Source of the DNA: Trissonchulus latispiculum
Taxonomy: Eukaryota; Nematoda; Enoplea; Enoplida; Ironidae
Length of the DNA stretch: 64,000 bases
Direction of reading: 5' to 3'
Assembly: GCA_030248195.1 (NCBI GenBank)
Contig: JASAND010015839.1
Location: forward strand, 1-64,000
The notes under the pieces are model-generated. The model had not been told where the DNA came from. It ran no database searches and worked only from the letters and a program-made list of their open reading frames with translations. Made by a program: the position numbers and the translations under genes. Every line of letters starts with the position of its first letter. The first letter of the stretch is position 1. Of the stretch, positions 31,744-46,200 are shown piece by piece.

Positions 31744-33091
31744 TAAAGTCTGACACAAAAATGTGTGTACAAAATCTGTAAGGCCTCCAGTGAACTTAAT
31801 ATACGTCGTAACTCCATAAAACCATATATTTTCGGAATCCTTGCAGCGAGACAAATATTTTTATAAAATTTAAATTTTTTTAAAATTTCAAAAACTTTAA
31901 AATATCGGTTTTTCGGGGAATTTTTTCGGACCGTTCAAGCTATTCAGCTCATTCTTTCAGAAAAATCTTCCCGTCCGAAGACGCATCGATTGATACAAGA
32001 ACGAAAAAATCGGTTGAGAAATAAGCACTTTATTCAAAAATTTCGTTTTTCCATTTCCTTTGATGTTTGCCGCTTTTTGCAACTTTGACTGGTAATTACT
32101 CGCGACTCGCTCAACGGAAAATTTTTTCGATTAGATTTTCAAGACCGCCTGGGCGTCCGCTTTCACCTGATATGTGTGGTATTTCAAATTTTGAAAGTCG
32201 ATTTTTTGGAAAAATACCACTTTTTGACCCAAAATTTCGGCATAGCGACTCTAGCAAGAGTGAGTAAAAATAACATAATCATAAAATTCAAGCTGAGCTG
32301 AATCCAACGATATAAAGCTTTTGTTGCTACGACTTATATTGCGCCAGCAATGAATTTTTAAACAATATCCCTTATTTCAGCTGGTTTTTGGCTCCCTTTG
32401 ATGTTGCCGCCGCGATTTGACGGAAGCAGTGTAAGCTAGCAAAACCAGCTGAAATTAGGGATATTGTTTAAAAATTCATTGCTGGCGTAATATAAGTCGT
32501 AGCAACAAAAGCTCTTTATATCGTTGAATTCAGCTCAGCTTGAGTTTTATGATTATATTATTTTTACTCACTTTTGCTAGAGTCGCTATGCCGAAATTTT
32601 GGGTCAAAAAGTGGTATTTTTCCAAAAAATTGACTTTCAAAATTTGAAATAGCACATATATTAAAATGTGAAAGCGGGCGCCTAGGCGGTCCTGAAAATC
32701 TAATCGAAAAATTTTTCCGTTGAGCGAGTCGCGAGTAATAACCAGTCAAATTTGCAAAAAGCGGCAAACATCAAAGGAAATGGAAAAACGAAATTTTGGA
32801 ATAAAATGCATATTTCTCAACCGATTTTTTTCGTTCTTGTGTCAATCCATGCGTCTTCGGACGGGAAATTTCTTCCGAAAGAATGAGCTGAATAGCTTGA
32901 ACGGTCCGAAAAAATTCCCCGAAAAACCGATATTTTAAAATTTTTGAAATTTTAAAAAATTTTAAATTTTATAAAAATGTTTGTCTCGCTGCAAGGATTC
33001 CGAAAATATATGGTTTTATGGAGTTACGACGTATATTGAGTTCACTGGAGGCCTTACAGATTTTGTACACACATTTTTGTGTCAGACTTTA
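31744..33091. mobile_element. 1.35 kb palindromic foldback element
   Basis: Arms about 31744-32387 and 32441-33091 are close reverse complements, with a ~53-base loop. Ends read TAAAGTCTGACACAAAAATGTG. A repeated ~67-codon frame in each arm (with SRFFGKIPLFDPKFRHSDSS or a close variant) is an arm-symmetry artefact with no recognisable family. A transcript across it would form a >600 bp hairpin. No clear target duplication seen. Confidence 0.8.
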
Positions 33092-34301
33092 ATTTGTGAA
33101 CGAACTGTCATATCAAATACATGACATTTATTTTCAACATTTACCAGACATTCAAAAGACTGATTTTACTAAGCTCTCTTCAGACCTTGTGGCTAAAAGC
33201 CCGTTTTCCTATTTTGAAGTCTGGACTTATCGTTTTGTGAAATCAAATCATCAACCAGTTACTGAGTTTCACGAGCCCTAAAGTTTCTGAAATCGGCTAG
33301 CGGAAAGAAACATTGTAGTCATGAAACAAAACGTGACTTGAGAAGCATCGCTAAGAACACTAAGTTTCTGCGTTGATGTCAACTACATCCAACCATATAT
33401 TCGCTGGAATTTATGTAGATAGGTTGGGGATAGTGTTGCTGACGGTAACAACACTCATATTGTACTGAATGATTGCTTACATTGTCAAATGTACCAGTCC
33501 ATGGCGAGTCATTGTGCACAAAAAAGGTTGCTGAAACGTTGGATGTTCTTTAACCACCATCTGAAAAAGCCAACACTGCCATATGATCCTTATAAATAGA
33601 AATATAAACCGGTGTAAAAGTGCTCTGTCGCCTTTACGCAAACTTCTGCGGATAAACAAGTTCGGTTGTTTGTTGTTATAATTGGCATTACACTTAACTT
33701 TTCGACGTTCTAACCAGCGTAGTTAGCAATATTTTGCAAGTTTGCATGACATCGCACCGATTCTATTTGTCGTTTTAAACCTGCTATCTGCTGCACGGAC
33801 CAAAACTTTATTGCCACTTAGAATGAACATGTTTGTAATGTTGTTCAGACAGTGAACCAGCAAGCTCCAGTAGCCACTCAAAAAGCAGCAGACGACCTAG
33901 AACATGTGCTTGTGCATAGTTTTCGACTGCTGCTGACACATGACATCCTTGTTGCAACTTGGTTGAGTTGTTTTTGACCAACCTTTTGGGAGTTTCCTGG
34001 CTAACGCTTTGCACCTTCGGATGATGATCATCACCGTGTGATGACTAATGCAGCAAACAACAACAACATGATTGGCCTATTTTTAGTTTTTATCGATAGT
34101 TTGATCGTCCGAAAAGTTTCCTTAGTTACAAGTTACAGTTGCCTTCGCTCAGAACGAAATATTGTTTGTTCGAATATAACCGAGTAAACCGGGGTATAGA
34201 AGTTAAGTACCACCCTATTGCAAAGAATACGTAAAACGTTTGGCTAATATTTTTACATTATAATGTTATAGAAATCAGCCTTGTCAAGCTGAGCTGCTAC
34301 C
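33092..34301. other. Upstream region of dehydrogenase copy A
   Basis: AT-rich intergenic DNA; no gene, RNA or repeat recognised. It presumably holds the promoter of the next gene. Confidence 0.35.
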
Positions 34302-37300
34302 ATGCTTACAAATGTTCTGGTAGGTTACTTATTTTTAATATGTAATTAGGTCCAAGAAATTGAATTTTTATTCGTCAAAATGAAAACTCAAAATGAATGT
34401 TGACGGTGCATCATTTCGTCTACTAAAATATTGATCGATCGCTATATGAAATATTGCAACGTATAAAATTGAATTATTTAGGTATTTGGTCTCTTAGTGA
34501 TCATTAAGGAAGTGGATGCTGGATTTGGGAAGAGTGTGCTGATTACTGGATCCAACAGAGGACAAGGACTGGAATGGGTTAAACAATTATCAACCATGGA
34601 AAATCCTCCTGATTACATATTTGCCACATGTCGAAAACCAAACGATACTGAAGTATACATTAACACCTTTACACAATCAGTTCATTATATATGCTTTGTT
34701 CCAACACCTACCTTCTTGCGCGTGTAGATGATCGGAACTGAGCCTTTTTGTTTTCGGAGTAAAATTAGTGAGCGAGCGGTAGCTGCATAGTTGAACCATA
34801 GCAAGTGGTGTTTGATGTTGGAATTACATTTGATATCCAACTCTAGCAAGCTACTATTTTAAGAGGCGTGCCTGAATGAACTTGAGTGCAAGTTGCGTGC
34901 AATTGTGTACCACAGAAGTAAACTTTACATGATCTGAGAGCTTGAAACCGCTTTGTCCGGATACCAGAGGATGCATAAGGGTGGGAGACATTTTGGCTCG
35001 GCCCATTAAAAAATTCATATTCTGACGAGCAGTAATAGTTATCATTTCCGTACTGTGAAGACGACAAAGAACTCAAATACATGCAAAAATATAATGAATC
35101 AAATGAAGATAGATGAAGTGTATGCTTGGACATCTTGTTTTAGTATGTACGAAATCTTAAGGCTGTGGCTGATGGATCAATCCGTGCAAAGGTCATTATC
35201 TCAAAGCTAGGTAATAATTAAATTGTTTTTGGTATAATTCTAATATAATTGTCATAACACTAAACTAAAGATTTTTTGCGACGGACTCATCCACTACCAA
35301 GGCACTACATGAGGCCTATATGGTGTTGCTCTCCGCAGACCTTTGAAAGTGGACAAGAAGCGGAGAAGCGAAGACCACGGATAGAAAATGTGATCCCCAA
35401 GCCAAGTCGGTGTACGGTTATTGGCCAGTGGCCGCAGACACACCCAAGGCAAACAACGTTGACTGTCAGCAACACAATTTGCCCCCCGCATAGCTCAAGG
35501 GACTAAGATGGCTGAAACCTTGCTAGGCCTACTCGGAAAGCCTGGGGACAAACAAATGGCTGCAGAAGCAAGGTTCGAAGGGGTAGAGCCGAGTCTTAAG
35601 ATAGGAAAGAAGGAAAGTCCACTTGTTGGATCTGAATTTTAGTTACTGTATTTGAAACCATTTCTAAAGCTGCTGGTTTCAATGCAGGGAAAGCTTCAGA
35701 AAAGCATACCCTGGCCAGCAGAATGCATCGAGATCAAATTTATCAACTCTACCTAAACAAGAAACTTAGTTTGAACTTAGCTTGATCGTTGACTTAGATG
35801 ATTCCTCAGCCGACTATAAAGCCAGTAGCATGAAAAAGATTTCCTTTCCTTTCTACCAGATCATGGTATTCTGTCGAACATCTTGACAAAATCAAATTCC
35901 ATACATTTATTGAAAATGAGTTATAGTGTAGAACATTTCATGTTATTTCCTTCCGCCTTCAATATGAAATATCTCACAACAACAAACCAATGATTCTTAG
36001 CCAAGTCAAGACAACTTATACTTCATTTGCTAACTTTGCTGCAGTTGCTTAGCTTATGCAGCTGAATTTCACATACCTATTCTACTTGCACTGACACCAA
36101 AGATGACTTTTAAATCATCCTTAATTTAATAATTTAACTGTCAAAGCATTAGACTACTTCCCTGAGTGGGTGGAAGCACCTAAATTATTGGTTTGAAATT
36201 ATTCTAAAAAACTTTACACTTATCGGATCAGACGCACATTGAACCAACTCAAAACTAAAGATTAGGTTCAGTGGCGAGTATGCAGAAACCAGCAAGGCAA
36301 AATAGTGAATTGAATCTTTACAGTGCTATGATTGCTGATAGTATATGAAAGGATACGGTGAAAGAGTTTGGGAGATGAGAATTCGAAAGTGAATATCTCT
36401 CTTTCGGAAGAATCTCTCTTTCCAAACCAATTTGTTTATTCATAATGGGGCCAGGTTTCTGCTTTCTTCTTTTTCTTCTTTCTTTCTGAAAGCTTCCTTA
36501 AATCGTAAAACAAATGTTTGACTGCGAGTAGATTGAAAATGTGAAATTCAAAATTATCCTAAATATTCGCACGTATGCATTTTTCATTTATTATTTACTT
36601 TCATCGGGTAATTTGTTCACCAATATGATACAATGTAATCACAGTTAACTCCGTTTTCTGAGGAAAGAGTGTTGTTTCGAGAATGCAGAATGTCTGGAAC
36701 TTCTAGCTTACGCCAACTGAAAGCTTGTAGATTGGGGTTCCCCCAACTCACGAAGTCGTTAGTTTTAGATGTCACAAATGTTGATGACATTTCTCGAGTT
36801 GTGGACGAAGTTCATCAGATAACTGGCTCAGATGGATTAAATGTTTTGATTAATAACGCAGGTGTCCTGAATTTTTCATCTCAAGCCCTTGATGAACTAC
36901 ACCCATCTTCGCTCGTTTACACATATCAAGTTAATAGTATGGGTCCTGTACTAATGGCGAAAGTAAGCTGGCTGTTTCAAGTGTTTCTGTATTTTCGGGC
37001 TTAAACAGCATGATTCTGGTGAGTGTCAATGTTAGCAGAAAGCAGCAACGGTTAAAGGGGCATAAATCACCACTAGAGCAAGTATATGCAGCCCGGTGGG
37101 AATGAAAGTCCTGAAGGCATGTCATAAGCTGGAACATGCTGAATATAGACTTGATTAGTATTGGCTAACAAAATAAGTCACAACTCTATAAGTAAGCTGG
37201 ACTAGTAAGTCAAAATGTGGAACTGTGTAGAGACATGTCAGTATTGCAGTATTGCAAACAAAATAAGGATCTTTATTTTTGAAACCCATTGCGCTGAATA

Positions 37301-38165
37301 TGTTCATTCTTTGCCTTTAAATATACGTGCACCTGAAATTTCGCTGGATACAAACAGTGAATAACCAGCTCCTCCGAGATTCATTAAGGTATGCACCGTT
37401 TTGTGAAATAGAAGCATTGACCATGGATACAGTTGACTTTTGCTGGTTTCTTTCATTTAGCATTTTGCTCAGCTCTTGAAGCTGGGTGCACAGTCCAGGA
37501 GAGAAACCTCAGGAATGAACGTTAATAAAGCTGCCATCATAAACATCAGCTCAATCGCCGGTTCCATATCTGCAGCTGTCTCCATATCTATAGCTGCAGC
37601 TGCTTGGGGAGGACTCACTGAATATTCTATGTCGAAGGTGATGCAATTTGCTTTTTCATTAAACGATTGTGTAGCTGGCGTCAAAATATAAAACAAAAAT
37701 GACACCGAGCACCATAAGTAAGTATCAATGTTACATGTATCTATACAGTGGCATTTCCAAACATGACTGAGCGCAGAAATGGGATCTAAGCAGGTCGGAA
37801 GCAACATTTTAGTAACCAGGATTACTCTTTGGTCCGGAATTAGTTTAATTATTTAACAGTCACAATTAATTAATAATTAACCTACTTTGATTACTTCGAT
37901 TGACTTAAACCTTCTAAATTAGTTAAGATGTATATTGCAGGCAGCCTTAAACATGGCTACGAGGAAGTTGTCAGTCGAGTTTCGTCCGCACGACGTCTTA
38001 GTTGTGGCCTTTCACCCAGGACACGTCAGAACGGATATGGGAGGACCAACAGCCCCAGTTACGACAGAAGAAGCCATCAATGCAATGATGCTGTCTATGG
38101 AAAGTTTTAACTCAACTCACACTGGTGGTTATTTCGAACGAACCGGAGAAGTCATTCCATATTAA
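34302..38165 (+). CDS. Short-chain dehydrogenase/reductase (sniffer/C-factor-like), copy A, six exons
   Basis: Exons: 34302-34319, 34482-34652, 35144-35210, 36770-36962, 37461-37637, 37941-38165; GT-AG, phases consistent. Rossmann cofactor motif TGSNRGQG (TGxxxGxG) in exon 2, DVTNVDD and NVLINNAG in exon 4, catalytic-Ser strand IINISSIAG in exon 5, active-site YSMSK at the exon 5 end, and HPGHVRTDMGG in exon 6; it ends VIPY. This is the classical NAD(P)-dependent carbonyl reductase layout. Relative to copy B, exon 5 carries a short SISIAA-type insertion. The N-terminus (MLTNVL, then VFGLLVIIKEVDAGFGK) is hydrophobic like a signal peptide, unlike cytosolic relatives. A likely poly(A) signal follows the stop. 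Confidence 0.88.
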
Positions 38166-38169
38166 AATA

Positions 38170-40215
38170 AAAAAAAGATTGTCTTAGATCTATAACCTTG
38201 TCTTAGTGCACTTAGTTCCTGCAGTAATAAAAATTAACCTATGATTTGCTTTTCCTGTTCAATTTAAGTCAAAATAATACGCTGACTAAAAGTTTAACAA
38301 GAATAACCTCAATCTTGGCTTTTTGAAGTTCTTAGTTTGCGCAGATGCCACGTTTCGGTCAATTTCCACCAGCAGTCATTCCCTGGAAACTACTGGAAAG
38401 TACGGCCGCCTATGGTGTTATTTATCATAATTATCTGCATTCCCAGTAATGAGAAGCATATTATACGTTAGATTTGTGTTGCATAGCCTGTGTATAGTTC
38501 GAAGTTTTGGTTGTTCGAGAAAGCTACTTTTGAAACTGCAAATCAAAAATTTCAAATTACTGGTTAATCTAGGTGTTTGTCCTTAGTGAAATTCTTTTCT
38601 TTCACAAAAAGTTTCTCAATCCGAAGAAGACACGTATATTGACAGATAACTGAAGTAGTGTCTTAACCATATCTTCCTCGGCTGATCAAGTAAATCAAGT
38701 AACAGAAGGTTCATCAAGGAGAGTGCCACCTGCGGCAGGCATTGATGGGGAAACTATGCTCCTTTTTGCAGAGTGGGCTACAGCAATTGAGGTACTGTTT
38801 TGTCCTTTTCCCAATCGTTTTGGTTTTTTCAAAGAAGTGACGGAGTAACAGAATCACGTAACAGAGCAGCCTCTCTCACAAGTACAAAAGATTTTGTTTC
38901 ATATGGTCTGCTCATATCTGGTGGAATGACTGGTCGCGAATAATATGATTACAGCATTCATAGTGAAAGGTTGGGGGTAAAGCTCATGGTCATGGTTTTC
39001 CTATTAATGAATGAACAAGGATGTAATTCGTTAATGATCGAGGATTTTAGTATGTACAGCCGGTACAGGTTCACAGTGGTAGCTGATGCCAGCGATTACT
39101 CATTTCCAGCTTATCGAACTGCAGCAAGAACATGATGGTTGTTTGCTAAACTGATCTATTAAAGAATTTACGAGTTCAGCTTGTACTCATTTTCGAGATT
39201 TTTTCCGAATTGCTGGCCTTTAGCCTTTTCTATGTTTGGTGCCGGTTCAGCTCCTTAGTGACCAGATGTGGGCAAGGACGTAAAATTATGAGGAAAGGTC
39301 AAAGTATGACTCCATATGAACTCTATTAGCCAAGCTTGACTATGAAATGCTTATTTAAAAGCCGTATTTTTTATATTTCAAAATGTGTCAGTCTTGGCCA
39401 GCTGTTTCTATCTGCATAAAGTTGTTCCGAAGCATTAGCAGTAAAAGTAGATTGTTTTAAAGATAGTGCGATGGATGCGCACAATGCGTTTAGTTGTCAA
39501 CATTGTGTGACATTACGTGTTTAAATTTGTGCAGTTTTAGGATTCAAGTGTAGAATCAGAAATAAATCATCGCACAAATTGTTTAGAAACTGATCATGGG
39601 TGCACTTTGTGCAGAAAAAGTTGCAGGAGCTGTTGATCGTACTTTAACGACTTGTTGAAAAAGACTGCAATGTCATATGATCTGTGCCGATGCTGGTGCT
39701 CTGTTTTGCTTTTATATATACGCCTGGTAAACAGGTTTCGTTTATGAACTGTTTTCCATTTTCTGTTGGACTTTTAATGTTGTAACCTTGACAGGGTATG
39801 GTATTTTTTGCGGGATTGGAAGAAACACAATGGCACAACACAAATTGTTGAATTTCCAGTGCTTCTGACCCCTTCGTATTCGAAAAATCGGAAAATTGTA
39901 GCATCGCTCGTTTCTGGAATATAAAAGTCAAAACGTTCAATATTAAGGAACGGTTGTGAGAATGGCTAGCCGTGAGAATATACGAAAAATGGATTTTAGA
40001 TAGCAGCACTCAACATATAAGCTTTTTCATGGCAAATTTCCCGTTCTTGGTAAGCTCAACGAATGTTTCCCCTAGTTAGGCACAGATGATACAATCTAAG
40101 AATAAACTATTAGAAATAAAAATTTGTGACCAGTAATTGGGACAAGTGAACTCACAATAATCTTGGTTTTAATGTTATAGTAATTATCCGTCGTCGAAAG
40201 CGCATAAACTGCTGC
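38170..40215. other. Intergenic between dehydrogenase copies
   Basis: No gene called. A 121-codon - strand frame at 39644-40009 follows an acceptor-like TATATTCCAG but shows no recognisable domain or partner exon. Confidence 0.35.
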
Positions 40216-40216
40216 A

Positions 40217-43200
40217 ATGTTTCTAAGCATTTTGGTAAGACTATTTGATTGTTGTAAATTGTGATCTACCATAAAATAAAATGTACATAGCTGAGATAAA
40301 CCGCCTGATAAAGATCAGCACGGATCGGCATATTCCGACCGCTGCAAAACGTTGCTCGCCTCAGCCCGCCCAACATTTCATTGGCCCGGCCAGCAAGCTG
40401 ACAAAATTTTTGCCTTGGCCCGGAAAACGCAAATTTACGGAAATTTTACTCACCATATTACTCAAATGTTTCAATACAACCAAGAGTACATAATAACTAA
40501 GAGTGTGACAAGCGTCACACTCTTAGTTATCAAGCAGAAAACATCATCTGCACAATAACGGCCTACCCCCCCCCCCCCCACAACTGAGTACCTGGTGACC
40601 CCCCCCCCCACAACTGAGTACCAGGTACACAATTGTGCGCGAGCACTCGCTTGTGACCCCCCCACAACTGAGTACCAGGTACACAATTGTGCACGAGCAC
40701 TCGCTTGTATGTTTACATGTTGAAGCCAAAAACATTCTATCAGCAGCTGGCCACTTTTTGGCTTCAACATGTAAACATACAAGCGAGTGCTCGTGCACAA
40801 TTGTGTACCTGGTACTCAGTTGTGGAGGGGGTCACAAGCGAGTGCTCGTGCACAATTGTGTACCTGGTACTCAGTTGTGGGGGGGGGGTCACCAGGTACT
40901 CAGTTGTGGGGGGGGGGGGTAGGCCGTTATTGTGCAGATGATGTTTTCTGCTTGATAACTAAGAGTGTGACGTTTGTCACACTCTTAGTTATTATGTACT
41001 CTTGATACAACGTATAAAATAGGAAATGTTAGCATTACTGTACAATAACCAGAACGAGTTAATTTTTAGCTAACATCAGTGTTTAGTGCTTTCACACCAC
41101 TTTACAGGTACACCTGGTCTGTTTGGGTTAGCTGCGGCTAGATAAAATAAATAAAGTGCAGCCCCGCCGAAATATTCATCTGTACCGCCTTTTAACGTTG
41201 CAGCTTTCGTCTGTTGATATTATGTAGAATGCATACTGGTTTGACTTTTAATATGTATATATGTATTACTGTTTCAGATAAGTTGCTTCTTGCTATTCAG
41301 TGAAAAAGCAGATGCTGGATTTGGAAAAAGTGTGCTGATCACTGGTTCTAACAGAGGGCAGGGACTGGAATGGGTTAAGCAATTGTCGATCATGGAGAGT
41401 CCTCCTGACTACATATTTGCCACATGCCGGAGACCAAATGATGCTCAAGTACACCTGGAGCCAGTTTCATAAAGAATCTTCTCGAGTTCTCGAGTTCTCA
41501 AGTTCTCGAGTGGTCTGTTTCAGTGCCAGCATCTTCTTCTGTAATAAAAATTATATGTAGATATATCTCCGGGCAATTTTATGGTGATTTCTTTAGTAAA
41601 CTGAGCAAACTATTGAAGCAGGAAGAAACTACTTATAAATTTAAATTTATGAAAATTTCTCGAGTACGTCTCAAATTGGCAAAAATTTCTCTGGTCAAAA
41701 TCGACGGGAGAACTTGACTCGAGAACTCGAGAACTTTTTCAGTGTGACTTGCAATGCGACTTGCGGATCTCGTCAACTTTCAACGTAGTTTAGCTACTAG
41801 ACTCAAGAACATTTTATGAAATTGGCCCCTGACCTACTGTTTCACTAACCACTTTTTGTTTAAAAACCATAGCGGGCATTGAAAGCAGAACACCACCACC
41901 GGCGGAAATTTAGGTGTACGTAAACTAAATTGCCCTGATTGTTTAAATCCCAGTTCGTTTTACCAGCTACTGTTTTGGAAGTGACTGGTCCCCAGAACAG
42001 AAGTCTCTAATACTAAATTAAAAAGGGTAGGTTTCACCATCACCAGATCTGCATTAAACTGTGATTGGTCACTATTATGTTATCGGCATTATGTTATCGC
42101 TAGTATACTTATTCTAACAAGAATTACTTCTCATTCGCAGGAAAAACCTTAATACCAACGTTGGATGCAAAATTGCTAAACTAATTCAATTAATTAAAAA
42201 GCAAATGAAAGAAATAGGCAATGATTCGAAGAACTAATTGCTAATTAATTGTAAGATATATTGTTTTTACATTTGACGAAAAGGGGCAGTGTCTCGTAAA
42301 ATTTGTTAGCGGACGAAGGCACGATCGGACCTCATGTAACAGTGGGATATCATAACGTTAACCTATGACTTGGGCTGCATAACTGAATTTTGCAGATAAT
42401 GTAGTTACTTGTCTCGGAGGCTTCTATTTTGCGGAAGGCGTTTTAGATTTAATAGGGCAAAGGTAAGAAGGTGCCATATTGCTCGGTAACAAAATGATTT
42501 TTTATTTAGTGGCATAAAGTAATAAAGGTTTTTGTAAATAAATCATTTGTTTTAGTATGTTCGGAATCTCAAGGCTTTGGTGGAGAGTTCAACCCATGCA
42601 AAGATCATTATATCGAAGCTAGGTATAATTTACTAGCATTTCATAAAAAGCAGTAAATTGTAGTTAGTTATGTAAAAGGAACGTCAGGTAATTCCAACAA
42701 ATGCAATAACCTATAAGAGAAATTCAACAATTTACCAAGACACACTATTTTATTTACGTTTTTGTTTATGTTTGACTAAATTAAGACAAAATTCTTTAGT
42801 TTTAGCGGCTTTGCGACTTGTATGTGGATTTGGAATGCACAAATAGTACAAAAAGTATTGAAAAAAGTATCTTGTATTTTGACATTTCAGTACTAACGTT
42901 CATTGGTTAACTGTTTTTATATATAAGGCGGACCCTACTCTAGGCAACCTCTTAGATCTATCTACAAAGAGGTGTTGCATCGGAATTGCTCATGTTTCTT
43001 TTCGGAAAAAAGTTCTTCACGTTTACGGTCAACTTGATGGGGTGGGTGCCTCCAGCGCTATCCTGTATATATACTTTAGATGTAACAAATGTTGATGACA
43101 TTCGACGAGTTGTAAACGAAGTTCAGCAGACAACGGGCCAAGACGGATTGAATGTTTTGATTAATAATGCAGGCGTTTTGAATCGTTCGTCACAAGCTCT

Positions 43201-46200
43201 TGACGAACTACACCCACCTTCTCTTACATACACGTATCAAGTCAATAGCATGGGTCCTGTTCTAATGGCGAAGGTAAGTTAACTATATTCTTAGCTTTAT
43301 TCCATAATGTTTTTTGTGGAAATCATTTTCAGTTTTTAAGTTCCTGGTTAGTTGGTTCACAACGTTGTTGTTCTCAACAAGGTTCATGTTGACAACTTCA
43401 CGCATTGTGCTGTTCATATTACTACCATTGTAGTGACATACCAAAATTGATTTTGTAATCCTAAGCTGTATCGAATCACGATTCGCTGTCACAACTCTGC
43501 GTTTACCAGATTTGTTTAAATGGTGCGGAGCATGCACAAATCTTTCACGTCAATTCTATTTAGTTACTGATGTTCATCAGGAAATTACTATAGTGGGACC
43601 AAAAAATGTGTGTATAAACTTTGATCGTTTATAGCAGATTAGCCTTTGGGATAACCCTAACAGTATAAATTTTTTGAATCTTCCGTAACTCTTGATTTCG
43701 AAAATTTGAAACATCCGGAAATCCAGGTTTCACTTACGAATCTAAAATCTTTATGTTGTCGCCCAATTTTTATTGCAATCAAAATTTTGTTTCAACGATT
43801 GGGTGCAATTGGGTTAGTTTTCGTAAAAGCTTGTAGAAGCAAAAATATGCAGCTGGATTAGCTCTACTCTATCGTAGAAACAAAATTTCGACTGCGGTAA
43901 AAATTGGCGAAAATCTAAAACTTTCAGATGTCTTATAAACGAAACCCGGAATTCCGGATATTTGAAACCTCGAGATTCCAGCGATTCTAAAAATACTACT
44001 CGTATATAGCTGGGGCCTACCTCCCTGCATAGAAATTGTAGCTACAGGACTTTATTATACGTACCATATATAGTATTGCACTTAGTGCTGCATTTTTAGC
44101 ACTTTGCTCCACTTTTGAAGGTGGGTGCACAGTCAAGAAGAGAAACATCAGGAATGAACGTTAATAAAGCTGCCATAATAAACATCAGCTCCATTGCCGG
44201 TTCTATATCCGGTGCAGCTGCTTGGGGAGGACTGATCGAGTATTCAATGTCGAAGGTGAACCAACTGTTGCGCGACTGTTGGCAAAGTAGATATTTACGT
44301 AATAGCATATTGCATAACATTGCATGAGTATCAGCGAACAGCTTATAGATCGGTTTTTCAGAACAGTGGCTCTCTCAGGATTGGCAGAGCTATTTCAAAC
44401 AGTATGCAGTGACCAGTATATTGGCATTACAGCAGCCGAACAGGTGGCACATTAATCCAGAACAAAAGTAGATGTCGTAATTTTGTTCCATCAAAGGGAT
44501 CATTTTCCATGATATAGTCTATACTTGTATTTTTGCTATTCTAAAATACTGAATTCATACATTTTTATTTATAATGCTTCGCTTAAGGGTGGTCTGCACT
44601 CCAGCTTGCGAATTATTTCTTAAATAGCGGGAAATGTGCAATATTCAAGGCTGAACTTAATTCAAATATCTGAACTTTAAAGCCAGGTTCATACTTTCGT
44701 CCGTTTGTCCTCTTCTACTGCCCGTTTGTCTGTTTGTCTGTTTTTAAAGTGATTCATACCTTAGCTCGGTTCATACTTATTTTCCGTTTGTCCGTTTGTA
44801 CTTTTGTCCGTTTGTCTGTTTGTCTGGTTGTCCGGTTGTCCGTTTTTAAAAAGGACAAAGTGGTTCGTACTTATTTTGCTGATTGTCCGTTTGTCCGTTT
44901 CCGTTTGTAGGTATTGATGGTGTCTATTTTCCGTTTTGAGACACTATTTAAACTTTTGCTGTATTGCTGGATTGCTGTTTCTGTTTTCGAGTCACCTGAC
45001 ACTTTCTGTTTATACTGATTGGCTACAGCATTATGTTACTTACAAATGTCATTCTCTTAAAAACCTTCAAAACTTTAAAATCAAGTTACTTTTGAAAGTA
45101 ATTTCATAATGTTGTCAATATTTCACCTAATTAATGTCAAAACCATTCAATAATCAATTACAGACGCTTACTTAACAAGCACGTGATAGTTCTGGTCGTT
45201 TCCCATTGGTTGTTGCATACGGACAAATGGAAAAAGTTAAACATTGCTCAAGTCCAAACGGATAACCCTTACGGACAAACGGACAGCAGCAAAACAGCAA
45301 AACAGCAAAGCAGCAAAACAGCAGAAGTATGAATCAACTTTTAAAACGGACAAACAGACAAACGGACAAACGGACAACAGAAACGGACAAACGGACAGAA
45401 GTATGAACCGGGCTTTCTGCTGTTTTGATGTAGGCCTATTGATGTTGTCCGTTTGTCCGTAAGGGTTTTCCGTTTGGAATTGAGCAATGCTTAAAGGCCG
45501 ATGCATAATTATTTTCCGTTTGCCAGTTTGCACTTTTGTCCGTCTGTCTGGTTGTCCGGCTGTACGTTTCTCTTTTGTCCGTGTTGATGGTGTACCTATT
45601 CTGGTTTACTACACGTTAAACTTTCACTATACGTTATTGTATTACTGTTTCCGAGTCACCTGACTCGGTCTGTTTATAAGGATTGCCTGTTGCTTCCTAA
45701 ATTTCATGCGCTTCCAAAGACATTCAAACATCGGAAACGAAATTATGTTTTAAGTAACGCTGACAATGCTGAATTATAATAGATCTTAAAAACAATCAAA
45801 AATCAAATTGCAAGTGTTAATTTATGCAGGAATGATTTGTTGAATTCAAATGAAAAGCTGCATTATGTGAGGGAAACATAAAGCAGCAACCTCAAAGAGA
45901 TAAGAAGTAGCTCTGGCAACTTCTGAAAGTTGAAACGCATCGCACAATGACTCAAGTTCCGGAATGAGTCGAGACCCCTGGTCCAGTGGCATTATTCTTC
46001 ATGCATTGAGAGACGAAATGCCCTGGTTCACCGCAGAGGAAGCCGGTCGTTGGCTGTCGGAGGTCTGCGAGAGCGGTGAACTTTCACCGGAGGCTGGTGG
46101 CACCCTGGCCCCGGCTTCCGCTAAAGGGGTGGTATCCACCCCGGTGCTGTTGACTTTGGCAGGCTTCCATGCCCACAACAATGCTTTCCGCCGTAGACAA

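Noticed and set aside
35270..35620. GC-richer stretch in intron 3 of dehydrogenase copy A
   Set aside because: Might be a retrotransposon 3' end, but I found no motif, poly(A) or duplication to support it.
39644..40009. 121-codon - strand frame after an acceptor-like sequence
   Set aside because: No domain, no partner exon and no supporting context; kept only as a note.
40471..41005. Mirror-image open frames around 40.5-41.0 kb
   Set aside because: Produced by the palindrome and its tandem units; no sign of real coding.
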